Source of the DNA: a virus
DNA length: 32,111 nucleotides
Direction: 5' to 3' (one strand)
IMG/VR virus record: IMGVR_UViG_3300029787_000203
Coordinates: 1 to 32,111 of that record
Position numbers and translations under genes: made by a program. Below, one piece after another: positions 1-7,900 of this stretch. A model generated the notes under the pieces. The model saw only the letters and a program-made list of their open reading frames with translations, was not told where the DNA came from and made no database searches. Position 1 is the stretch's first letter. Each line of letters begins with the position of its first letter.

Positions 1-2
1 CA

Positions 3-53
3 GCAGTTATGGGGGTTGATGCCCCCGTATATAAAAACGGCATGGGAACCTAA
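3..53 (+). CDS. possible 3' end of an upstream gene (partial)
   Basis: Frame 3 is open from the window edge to a TAA at 51-53 and would encode the last 16 residues of an upstream protein (ending VYKNGMGT). The competing reading is frame 1, which is open from base 1 through to 318 and would make this region the N-terminal part of the next gene. Seventeen open codons are not significant by themselves, so this is only a possibility. Confidence 0.25.
   Translation, partial: AVMGVDAPVYKNGMGT
8..29. other. short G5/C5 hairpin at window edge
   Basis: GGGGG at 11-15 pairs with CCCCC at 22-26 around a 6-base loop. The stem can be lengthened by a T-G, an A-T and a T-A pair to 8 bp. No T-run follows on either strand, so it is not a standard intrinsic terminator. 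It could be an mRNA stability element at the end of the preceding gene. The function is unknown. Confidence 0.4.
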
Positions 54-123
54 CCTACAAAGTGTTACGAAAGACAGATATAAATTCCACGAGTCAAAAA
101 AAATTTTCGCATATATAAAAACG
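28..123 (+). repeat. 12-bp direct repeat TATATAAAAACG, two copies
   Basis: TATATAAAAACG occurs at 28-39 and again at 112-123, 84 bases apart and in the same reading frame, so both copies would read YIKT if frame 1 is translated. The second copy lies about 20 bases before the ATG at 142. Both could be promoter-like AT boxes, or an old small duplication. No -35-like element is obvious at sensible spacing. Confidence 0.4.
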
Positions 124-141
124 ACCACTAGGTTTTCTGAA

Positions 142-318
142 ATGAAAAAAAATTTTGACGAAGTTTATTCTGCTATAGAGGTTGATCCAGCAACAGACAG
201 ATATTATATGGCAATTCCCGAAGAGGTTATGAATGAACTTGACTGGTATGAAGATATTGTGCTAAAATGGAATCTAGATATAGATGGCATTTACCTTACT
301 CTCAAAAAGGATGACTAA
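142..318 (+). CDS. small AbrB/SpoVT-like pattern protein, 58 aa
   Basis: I take the ATG at 142 as the start (58 aa). The same frame is open further upstream to a TTG at 16 and to the window edge, but that extension looks less protein-like and contains the direct repeat. The core reads VDPATDRYYMAIPEEVMNEL followed by DWYEDIVLKWNLD and GIYLTLKK. This follows the swapped-hairpin AbrB/MazE pattern: beta strand, I-P-x-x-V, short helix, then two strands. Such proteins usually bind DNA as dimers. That is inference from pattern only; a structural role is not excluded. The stop overlaps the next gene's start by 8 bases (ATGACTAA), so the two are probably translationally coupled. Confidence 0.6.
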   Translation: MKKNFDEVYSAIEVDPATDRYYMAIPEEVMNELDWYEDIVLKWNLDIDGIYLTLKKDD

Positions 319-475
319 AAAGAAAGAACCACGTAAGTATGCAAAAAATAGAGAAGAATGTTTTCGAGAGTTTCATAGTGTCATTGCCCCAGTTGTTGTT
401 GTAGATGGTTATGACTATGAAAGAAAGTATGACGAAGAACCAAGTTTCTGTATTTCACCCGAAGAAGATGACTAA
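311..475 (+). CDS. small acidic hypothetical protein, 54 aa
   Basis: The start is placed at ATG 311, inside the end of the preceding gene (shared ATGACTAA); an ATG at 284 in the same frame would overlap more and is less likely. The protein has a basic N-terminus (MTKKKEPRKYAKNREE), a short hydrophobic stretch (VIAPVVVV) and an acidic tail ending EEDD. No signal peptide or known domain is recognised. The hydrophobic stretch is too short to span a membrane. It ends in a second ATGACTAA overlap with the next gene, so it is the middle member of a three-gene coupled string. Function unknown. Confidence 0.55.
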   Translation: MTKKKEPRKYAKNREECFREFHSVIAPVVVVDGYDYERKYDEEPSFCISPEEDD

Positions 476-650
476 GAAGAGTTACCACATTTATTTGAAT
501 GATAAATGTTTGTTTAAGAATTTAAATGAAGAGGAGTTTGATATTATATGGAATAAGTTATATACGTCTTATTGGAAGGAAGAAATTACATATACAGAGA
601 TACAAGATATGAGTATAGAAGACTCTACAATTTATGAATCTTCTTATTGA
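468..650 (+). CDS. small hypothetical protein, 60 aa
   Basis: The ATG at 468 is chosen because it makes the same 8-base ATGACTAA overlap seen at the preceding junction; the longer in-frame ATG at 405 would lie deep inside the upstream gene. The product (MTKKSYHIYLNDKCLFKNLN, then EEEFDIIWNKLYTSYWKEEITYTEI) is aromatic-rich and looks like a compact alpha/beta domain. I recall similar short proteins of the 'YHIYLN..CLF' type in marine T4-like cyanophages, always without assigned function. Its TGA stop is part of the -35 hexamer of the promoter that follows. Confidence 0.65.
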   Translation: MTKKSYHIYLNDKCLFKNLNEEEFDIIWNKLYTSYWKEEITYTEIQDMSIEDSTIYESSY

Positions 651-675
651 CAACCACTATATAATAGTATATAAT
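647..675 (+). promoter_or_regulatory. perfect-consensus sigma70 promoter
   Basis: TTGACA at 647-652 and TATAAT at 670-675 are separated by exactly 17 bases, an exact match to the bacterial housekeeping sigma70 consensus. Transcription would start near 681-683, about 14 bases before the ATG at 696. In T4-like phages such promoters serve early transcription by host polymerase before the phage takes over, so the glycosyltransferase operon is predicted to be expressed early, unlike the surrounding late genes. Confidence 0.75.
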
Positions 676-695
676 TGAAATGAACGCATTCTATT

Positions 696-1472
696 ATGGC
701 TAAAGGATTTACAGTAAAAGCAGCGACTCCTGCTGTGCAAAAAAAACCCGAATGGGACTACCAGAGAGCAAAAGAATTGATAAAAGGAAAGGCAATTGTC
801 TTTTGTCTACCAGGTAGAGGAGTATCATACAACTATTTAAAAAGTTTTGTACAATTATGTTTCGACTTGGTACAGTCAGGAGCAAGTATACAGATATCAC
901 AAGATTATTCATCAATGGTCAATTTTGCCCGTTGTAAGTGTCTTGGTGCAAACGTACTTCGAGGACCAGATCAAATTCCATGGGATGGTAAGTTAAAGTA
1001 TGATTATCAGTTATGGATTGACTCTGACATTGTTTTTAATTCAGAGAAGTTCTTTCAGTTAATTTTAGATGCAAACCCAGAAGGTGAGAAGGAGAGAGAA
1101 ATTGTTGCAGGTTGGTATTGTACCGAAGATGGTAAGACTACCTCGGTGGCACATTGGTTAGAGGAAGACGATTTTCGTAATAATGGTGGTGTGATGAATC
1201 ACGAAACCATCGACAGTATATCAAAACGTAAGAAACCGTTCACCGTAGATTATACAGGTTTCGGATGGTTATTGATTCGTCATGGTGTATTTGAGAACAA
1301 AGGAATACCTTATCCATGGTTTGCACCGAAGATGCAGGTCTTTGAGTCTGGTGAGGTACAGGACATGTGCGGCGAGGATGTCTCGTTTTGTCTCGACGCA
1401 ATCGAAGCAGGATTTGAGATCTGGTGTGACCCACGAATTCGAGTCGGGCATGAAAAAACAAGAGTTATATAA
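696..1472 (+). CDS. GT-A fold glycosyltransferase-like protein
   Basis: The 258-aa product has the marks of a GT-A nucleotide-sugar transferase: an early strand-loop (IVFCLPGRGVSYNYL, about residues 34-48), an aromatic-acidic strand ending in a DxD metal/nucleotide-sugar motif (D109-S110-D111, in LWIDSDIVF), and a late GEDVSFC segment with acidic pair E227-D228, followed by DPRIRVGHEK, where H252 is a plausible metal ligand. The acceptor is unknown; it could be phage DNA, a virion protein or host surface sugar. It starts 21 bases after the sigma70 -10 box, with no clear Shine-Dalgarno sequence. Its 3' part is unusually G+C-rich for this window (62 of 120 bases G+C at 1321-1440). Similar genes are common as accessory genes in marine cyanophages. 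The family call is fairly safe; the substrate is not. Confidence 0.8.
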   Translation: MAKGFTVKAATPAVQKKPEWDYQRAKELIKGKAIVFCLPGRGVSYNYLKSFVQLCFDLVQSGASIQISQDYSSMVNFARCKCLGANVLRGPDQIPWDGKLKYDYQLWIDSDIVFNSEKFFQLILDANPEGEKEREIVAGWYCTEDGKTTSVAHWLEEDDFRNNGGVMNHETIDSISKRKKPFTVDYTGFGWLLIRHGVFENKGIPYPWFAPKMQVFESGEVQDMCGEDVSFCLDAIEAGFEIWCDPRIRVGHEKTRVI

Positions 1473-1623
1473 GGTAAGAAGAGGTCAGGAGATTCTTGGT
1501 AAGAACCTGACCACGGAGGAGTATTTTGATTTAATGGAAGATCTGGCACAAAAGTTTTATGATGGCAAACTTCCAAACCCTCTCGATTTAACAACTGAAA
1601 TTCAAAATGGTCACGAAGAATGA
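1450..1623 (+). CDS. small conserved-type protein, 57 aa
   Basis: The ATG at 1450 lies 23 bases inside the end of the glycosyltransferase gene. In-frame starts further upstream would be read out of the glycosyltransferase sequence and are rejected. The protein starts MKKQELYKVRRGQEILGKNL and continues TTEEYFDLMEDLAQKFYDG, then LDLTTEI. I recall this YKVRRGxEIL / EEYFDLMEDLAxxFY pattern as a recurring uncharacterised small protein of marine T4-like phages. It is probably a short strand pair plus a helix. Its TGA overlaps the next ATG (ATGA). Function unknown. Confidence 0.7.
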   Translation: MKKQELYKVRRGQEILGKNLTTEEYFDLMEDLAQKFYDGKLPNPLDLTTEIQNGHEE

Positions 1624-2402
1624 GTACATTAATTACAAATCTACCCTCCTATGAGGTATGGGTAAGAAAAGAATACTTGACCGACCATAAGTATGGTCAT
1701 GGTGAATTTGTCAAAGGAGTCTGGGTATCTGCAAAGAGTATACCTGGTCGTGCCTTTTATTTTGAAACTTATCTGCCTGAATATGCTGCAATGTTTGATA
1801 AGTTGCCGATTTCTGCTTTCCTCTCGTCTCCAGAAATACCTGATCCTGATATGACTCTTCATAATCTACAGTTTTGGAACTGTATGGACTATGGAGTTGT
1901 TGCCGTTCAAAAGCAGTTTATCGGTTCAATGCACTATGAAGTCTATACAAGAGACTATGGCAATCAGACGGGCACGTACATATGTACTCTTGACAATTAT
2001 CATTCAGATGTTGATGCGATTGACTACTCAACCAGTGAACAACCTGCCGAACATAAGTCTCATAACTTATTAGAATTGGATAATGGACAGTTTTGTCTCT
2101 ATCCAAACAACCGAATGAGGATCTATGACAACAGTATCACTCCTGAGACACCTAAGATTCCTGATTTTAAAGTATCAACCGTGTACTATCAGGTAGAGAA
2201 TGGTCATGATCGTGACGGATTAGGGTCAGAAGATAATTATTTTTGGAAAACGTCAAAAGAAAGGCAAGATCCAGTTAGTATATTAAATCAAAATGAAATT
2301 AATACTGCAATTGGAGCAGGAAATACTGCAAATACGGGAAGTGTAAATTTTTATACAGAAGACTTTACAAAAAATATTGATGATGCACCAGAATTAGGAT
2401 AA
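1620..2402 (+). CDS. uncharacterised phage protein, 260 aa
   Basis: It begins at an ATGA overlap with the preceding gene, which fixes the start. The product is rich in aromatic residues (for example SIPGRAFYFETYLPEYAAMF and LHNLQFWNCMDYG). About residues 1-215 look like a folded beta-rich domain; the last 45 residues (NEINTAIGAGNTANTGSVNF and on) are low-complexity and polar. There is no signal peptide, membrane segment or catalytic motif that I recognise. It is cotranscribed with the glycosyltransferase by position and could be a cofactor of it or a baseplate/virion component of the following late block; I cannot decide. The stop codon is embedded in a GATAAATA late-promoter-like octamer. 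Confidence 0.7.
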   Translation: MSTLITNLPSYEVWVRKEYLTDHKYGHGEFVKGVWVSAKSIPGRAFYFETYLPEYAAMFDKLPISAFLSSPEIPDPDMTLHNLQFWNCMDYGVVAVQKQFIGSMHYEVYTRDYGNQTGTYICTLDNYHSDVDAIDYSTSEQPAEHKSHNLLELDNGQFCLYPNNRMRIYDNSITPETPKIPDFKVSTVYYQVENGHDRDGLGSEDNYFWKTSKERQDPVSILNQNEINTAIGAGNTANTGSVNFYTEDFTKNIDDAPELG

Positions 2403-2405
2403 ATA
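2398..2405 (+). promoter_or_regulatory. putative late promoter GATAAATA
   Basis: The octamer GATAAATA overlaps the stop codon of the 260-aa gene and lies 20 bases before the ATG at 2426. It matches the T4-type late promoter (TATAAATA) except at the first base; marine T4-like phages are reported to tolerate any base there. It would be read by the phage late sigma factor (gp55). Confidence 0.45.
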
Positions 2406-2425
2406 AATTATTACAGGTAAAAAAA

Positions 2426-2557
2426 ATGATTATTAAAGTAGATAAATCGGAAGAATTTACAAAAAAAGGTCGAAAATTGATCAGTGAATATGATGGTGAT
2501 GCCTACTTTGATGAAAAAGAGGAGAAAAAACCTCAATACTTAGAAGAAGGTAAATAA
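2426..2557 (+). CDS. small charged hypothetical protein, 43 aa
   Basis: An ATG at 2426 opens 43 codons to TAA at 2555-2557, preceded by an AGG-containing Shine-Dalgarno-like sequence (ACAGGTAA) at fair spacing. The protein is highly charged (Lys and Glu rich) with a central YDGDAYFDEKEEKKPQYLEE segment. It fills the only gap between the 260-aa gene and gp25 and sits between two late-promoter octamers, which supports its being real. No family recognised; function unknown. Confidence 0.55.
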   Translation: MIIKVDKSEEFTKKGRKLISEYDGDAYFDEKEEKKPQYLEEGK

Positions 2558-2574
2558 AAATGTCTAGGAACAGG

Positions 2575-2582
2575 TATAAATA
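2575..2582 (+). promoter_or_regulatory. late promoter TATAAATA before gp25
   Basis: An exact T4 late promoter octamer, TATAAATA, lies in the 42-base gap before gp25, 17 bases from its ATG. It is expected to drive the baseplate block gp25-gp6-giant gene, using phage late sigma and sliding clamp. Confidence 0.75.
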
Positions 2583-2599
2583 AATATAAAACTTGGTTC

Positions 2600-3001
2600 A
2601 TGGCAATTAAAAGGGTATCGAGAGCATTTAAAGACATAAGTTTATCGTTTTCACCCCATCCAGTCACAAAAGATTTACCAATTCTCAAAAATGAAAGGTC
2701 TATAAGTAGATCTGTGCGTAATATTGTAGAGACTATACCCACCGAAAAATTTTTCAACCCTGATTTTGGGTCTGATGTGTATAAAAGTCTTTTTGATTTT
2801 GTAGATTCTGGTACTGCTGGTATCATTCAAGACCAAATTAAAACTTCGGTTGAGAATTATGAACCAAGAGTTGATAATGTAGAGGTTGAAGTCGATCCAT
2901 TTCCTGATTCAAATCAGTTTGAAGTAACTGTAATATATGACATTGTGGGTCAAGAGTTCCCAACTCAAGAATATTCATTCATATTAGAGGCAACAAGGTA
3001 A
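2600..3001 (+). CDS. gp25: baseplate wedge subunit gp25
   Basis: The 133-aa product is almost the same length as T4 gp25 (132 aa) and is followed by gp6 as in related marine phages. gp25-family proteins form the conserved core of contractile-tail baseplate wedges and join the inner baseplate to the first ring of the sheath. The family's hallmark EPR motif is present at residues 88-90 (NYEPRV). The flanking NERSISRSVRNIVETIPTEK and FFNPDFGSDVYKSLFDFVDS segments fit the family's 'aI..SI.nil.T..GER...P.fG..l' pattern. The ATG at 2600 is the first after the late promoter. One base separates it from gp6. High confidence. Confidence 0.93.
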   Translation: MAIKRVSRAFKDISLSFSPHPVTKDLPILKNERSISRSVRNIVETIPTEKFFNPDFGSDVYKSLFDFVDSGTAGIIQDQIKTSVENYEPRVDNVEVEVDPFPDSNQFEVTVIYDIVGQEFPTQEYSFILEATR

Positions 3002-3002
3002 T

Positions 3003-4907
3003 ATGCCTTTTTCTAATTTTACAAATCTTGATTTCGATCAGATAAAAACATCAATTAAAGATTATCTAAGAGCAAATTCCAACTTTACGGACTTTGATTT
3101 TGATGGTTCAAACTTTTCTGTCTTAATTGACACTTTAGCATACAATACTTATATCACAGCATTCAACTCAAACATGGTTGTCAATGAATCTTTTCTAGAT
3201 TCTGCTACTTTGAGAGAAAATGTTGTATCTTTGGCAGGAAATATAGGTTACACACCTAGGTCTAGAACGGCAGCAAACGCACAGATATCATTTGATGCTA
3301 GTATTACTGATAATGTGAGTTCGGTGACCTTACAACCAGGTATAGTATGCACTGGAGATGTAGATAATGAAACATATACTTTTGCAATTACTGAACCTAT
3401 TAGTGCAAATGTTGTTGATGGGGTTGCAAAATTTGAAAGTATTAATGTTTATCAAGGAACTTATCTTGAAAAGACATTTAGGTACGATGGATCACTTGAC
3501 CAAAGGTTTATTTTAGACAATCCTTTCATCGATACCTCAAAAATTGTAGTTTATGTTAAAAATAGTGGTGATAGTGGAGATGGATCACAGTATTCTTTGG
3601 TAGATGATATTGTAAGTATTGATTCAAGTTCAAAAATATATTTAATTAAGGAAATACAGGATGAAAAGTATGAATTAAAGTTTGGAGATGGATATTTTGG
3701 TAAAAAATTAGGTTCTGGAGCAAATAAAGACGGAGATTTTATTACAGTTAGGTACATAACTACTGATGGTGAAGATGGAAATGGTGCTCAAAGGTTTTCT
3801 TTCTCAGGAAGACTTCAATCTGGAACAACTTTAGTCAATTTATCTTCAACTCCTTCAATTTCAACATTAATAAAGTCTCAAAATGGGGGAAATATTGAAT
3901 CAATTGATTCTGTTAAGTATTTTTCACCTCTAATATATTCATCACAGAACCGAGCTGTGACTTCTAGAGATTATGAAGCTATAATTAAGAAAATTTACCC
4001 TAATACAGAATCAGTTTCAGTAGTTGGTGGGGAAGAACTTGATCCACCAGAGTTTGGAACAGTTGCAATTAGTATAAAACCTAAAAATGGTGATTTAGTA
4101 TCGGATTTTTCTAAAAATCAAATTTTATCCAAGTTGAAACAATATTCCATATCTGGAATTAACCAAAAAATCATAGATTTAAAATTATTATATATTGAAA
4201 TTGATTCAAATGTATATTATAACAGTTCTCTTGTTACAGCAGCAGATTCATTAAAGGCAAATATTGTAAATACATTAAATACGTATTCAAAATCAATTAA
4301 TTTAAACAAATTTGGTGGTAGATTAAAATATAGTAAATTATTGAAGGTAATTGATGACACAGATCAGGCAATCACCTCAAATATTACTAAAATTAGAATG
4401 AGAAGGAACTTACAAGTAACAATAAACCGATTTGCACAATATGAATTATGTTTTGGAAATAAATTTTATGTTAATCTAAATGGATATAATATAAAATCAA
4501 CTGGATTTACTATTTTTGGTGAATCTGGAGTGTTATATTTAACTGATGTTCCCAATTCTGATCAAAAAACTGGTATTTTACAAATAATTAAAATATTAGA
4601 TGATAGCACAGTTAGAGTTGTAGTATCATCTGCAGGATCGATAGACTATGAGAAAGGTGAAGTAAATTTATCGACAATTAATTTTGAATCAACTGTTAAA
4701 CCAAATAATATAGTTGAGGTTCAAGTTTTTCCAAGATCTAATGATGTAGTTGGTTTGAAAGATTTATATGTTTCATTAGACGTTTCAAATAGTACAATAA
4801 ATATGGTTAGAGATGTAATATCATCAGGAGACGAAGTTTCTGGAGTACAATTTACCAGAGATTTTTATTCATCAAGTTATCCAAACGGTAAAATAATTAG
4901 AACATGA
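3003..4907 (+). CDS. gp6: baseplate wedge subunit gp6
   Basis: The 634-aa product is close to T4 gp6 (660 aa) and sits directly after gp25. gp6 dimers tie neighbouring baseplate wedges into the iris-like ring around the hub. The N-terminus (FTNLDFDQIKTSIKDYLRAN, then a DFDFDGSNFSVLIDTLAYNT segment) is typical of gp6/baseplate J-like proteins. A characteristic NRAVTSRDYEAIIKKIYPNT segment near residue 320 leads into VSVVGGEELDPPEFGTVAIS, matching the baseplate-J core. The C-terminal half is beta-rich. It starts 1 base after gp25 with AAGGT just upstream, and its TGA overlaps the ATG of the giant gene (ATGA), so wedge proteins are probably made in coupled amounts. Confidence 0.93.
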   Translation: MPFSNFTNLDFDQIKTSIKDYLRANSNFTDFDFDGSNFSVLIDTLAYNTYITAFNSNMVVNESFLDSATLRENVVSLAGNIGYTPRSRTAANAQISFDASITDNVSSVTLQPGIVCTGDVDNETYTFAITEPISANVVDGVAKFESINVYQGTYLEKTFRYDGSLDQRFILDNPFIDTSKIVVYVKNSGDSGDGSQYSLVDDIVSIDSSSKIYLIKEIQDEKYELKFGDGYFGKKLGSGANKDGDFITVRYITTDGEDGNGAQRFSFSGRLQSGTTLVNLSSTPSISTLIKSQNGGNIESIDSVKYFSPLIYSSQNRAVTSRDYEAIIKKIYPNTESVSVVGGEELDPPEFGTVAISIKPKNGDLVSDFSKNQILSKLKQYSISGINQKIIDLKLLYIEIDSNVYYNSSLVTAADSLKANIVNTLNTYSKSINLNKFGGRLKYSKLLKVIDDTDQAITSNITKIRMRRNLQVTINRFAQYELCFGNKFYVNLNGYNIKSTGFTIFGESGVLYLTDVPNSDQKTGILQIIKILDDSTVRVVVSSAGSIDYEKGEVNLSTINFESTVKPNNIVEVQVFPRSNDVVGLKDLYVSLDVSNSTINMVRDVISSGDEVSGVQFTRDFYSSSYPNGKIIRT

Positions 4908-7900
4908 TACAAACAGGTATTGTAAGTAAAGTAAAAATACAAGATGTCATATCTAACCAACTTCCTAATTTTATTAGGGATGAAAGTCCTCTGACGGTTG
5001 ATTTTTTAAAACAATATTATACTTCTCAAGAATATCAAGGTGGTCCTACTGACATATCTGATAATTTAGATCAATATTTAAATATTCAAAATTTAACTCC
5101 TGAAGTAATAGTAGATAGTGCAAAATTATCAGTTGGAATTGCAACTACAACAACCGAAATTGTTGTTTCATCTACAAAAGGATTTCCTAATCAATATGGA
5201 TTATTTAAAATTGATGATGAAATTATTACATATACTGGTATAACTACAAATAAATTTACTGGATGTATTCGTGGATTTAGTGGTATTACAAGTTATAGTT
5301 CAGATTCGAGCAATGAAGATTTGTTGTTTAGCACTTCAGTATCAGCAGATCATGGAATATCTTCAAATGTTCAAAATCTTAGTTCTTTATTTTTAAAGCA
5401 ATTTTATAAAAAATTCAAAAAAACATTTTTACCTGGATTAGAGGAAACAGAATTTCAAACAGATTTGGATGTTGGTACATTTATAGGTGAAGCAAGGTCA
5501 TTATATCAAACAAAAGGAACTGAAGAATCATTTAGAATATTATTTAATGTTTTATATGGAATAACACCTACAATTCTGAATTTAGAGGACAGGTTAATAA
5601 AACCATCATTTGCAAATTATGTTAGAAGAAGAGTTTGTGTAGCAGAATTAATAGAAGGTGATCCAATACAACTTAAAGGACAGTCTTTACTTAAAGGTTT
5701 AACTGGGCAGACACTCTTTAGAAGTGATCTTGATATCAATATTAATGCATCAATATCTGAAATTGAACCTTTTGAGAGAATAGATTCTGGATTGAGTGGA
5801 ATAACAACTTATTACAAAATTGGACTATTCGTTGGATATGATGAAAGTTCTGATGTAGCAGGTGATTTTGTGGTTGTCCCAAATACAAAGTCTATAGAAA
5901 ATGTATCAGTTGGATCTAGTGTAATAACAGTTGATTCTACAATAGGATTTGGAGTAACAGGAACAGTTATATCTGGTGTGAATACAATAACTTATACCGA
6001 TAAAACAATAAATCAATTTTTAAATTGTACAGGAGTTACTAGTCCTATATCTCCCATTCAGGATATTAGATCAAATGTAACATATTTTGGATTTGAAGAT
6101 GGAGATTTGGATAAAAAAGTAGTATTAAGATTAACAGGAGTATTATCCGAATTTGAACAAGAAGGTGATGTTGATGTGGAAGAAGGTGAGATAATTTCTG
6201 TAAAGAGTATTGGTGATAAAGTAGAGAATCCTACTACAGATAAAACATATAAGCAAAAATTTTGCAATTCATGGATTTATAATACCAGTGTATCATATTT
6301 TATAGATCGTATAGAATCTGGGACAATTTACTTATCAAGTAAAATTGATAGATCAAGTTTAAAATTGGGTGATTTTGTTGAAATAGTTGATAGGGATTCA
6401 AACCGAGTATTGTTTCCTCCAAATTCTAATATATCTCCAGCTATTGTAAATCAGATAACTGAGGATGATAATTCCATTACTTTAGATCAAATTAGTTTTA
6501 CTTTTGAGGAAGGTGCATCTTATAAAATAAGAAAAAAAATAAACAAAGCTAGAAGTTCGGGAGCACCACTTGAATTTGGTAATGATGTAATAACATCTGA
6601 TATTCAAAATGTTTATATTGAAGATGAAACTTCATATGTGACATCAAATTCTTTACCTTCTTTTGTTAATGGTACATCTGAATTTTCAAAAGAAATAAAT
6701 GCAAATATTAAAGATATTTCTCTAAATTTATCAAGTTCTAATGGAGGAAGTCTTTCTGGAGATACTACAGATCAACTTGATTTTACTATAATAAATTTTG
6801 CAAATGAAGTTCCTTTTAGAACTGGAGATAAAGTTTTTTATACTTATTCTAATGGTGATTCTCTTGTAGGATTAAACACTGGATCTTATTTTGTTGATGT
6901 TGTAGGTGAAAAAAGTATAAGTTTATATGGTTCACCTTCAGGTATTGATGATGGAAAGAATATAACTTTTTCAAAAAGTTCAAATGATGGAATTCATAAT
7001 TTTATTTTATTTTCTCAAAAATCTAGAGTAATTGGTGCACAAAAATTAATTAAAAAGTTTCCATTAGAACAAAATATATCTAATGGGGATAATGAATTAA
7101 CACCTGTTGGTCAAACTGGAATGTTGATTAACGGTGTTGAAATATCTAATTATAAATCAAATGATAAAATATTTTTTGGACCTTTAAATAAAGTTCAAGT
7201 TTTAAGTGGTGGAGATGGTTTTGATATAATTAATTTACCTAATATATCAATATCATCTGGAATTGGATCAACAGCTTTGGTTCAACCAGTTGTAAGTGGT
7301 AAAGTTATAGATGTATTTGTTGATCCTCAAAATTTTGATATTGATAATGTTATTTCTATTGGTGTAACTGGTGGAAATGGAACTGGATGTGTATTAGAAC
7401 CAGTTATAGGAGACAGATTTAGAGAAGAGTTCTTTGATTCAAGACCTACTACATCTGGTGGAGGAATAAACACTACCACTGTAGGTAGTCCAGATTCGAG
7501 AATAACTTTTAAAAATGATCATAATTTTATACAAGGTGAACCTATAGTATATGATTCTAATTTTAATAAAGGAATCGGAGTTGGAATAGGAACCTCAGTT
7601 TTAGTTAATCAGTCAGTTTACTATCCAAAAGTTATTAATAGTATAACAATAGAATTATATGAAACAGTTTCTGATTTAAATGCAGGAATTGGAACAATTA
7701 ATTTCAATGGTAGTAATGCTAATGGAGATCACATATTTAAAGTAGGGCCTAGAAAAACTATTTTAGACGTTAAAGTCATAGATGGTGGTAGTGGATATAC
7801 TAATAGAAAATTATCGGTTAAGCCAACTGGAATTTCTACAACAAGTAATTTAATAAAATTTGTAAATCATGGATTTGAAGATGGTGATTTAGTTGAATAT

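Noticed and set aside
11-26. G5-loop-C5 as the T-arm of a tRNA
   Set aside because: The loop is 6 bases, lacks the TTCRA pattern, and no acceptor stem or CCA end follows in the right place.
1282-1449. N-terminal extension of the 57-aa gene upstream of ATG 1450
   Set aside because: It is read entirely out of the glycosyltransferase gene in another frame, has an unnatural composition and is not needed. The ATG at 1450 gives a compact family-like protein.
2560-2583. Seven-codon ORF (MSRNRYK) before gp25
   Set aside because: Its 3' end is made of the TATAAATA late promoter octamer and it has no ribosome binding site. The promoter explains the sequence better.
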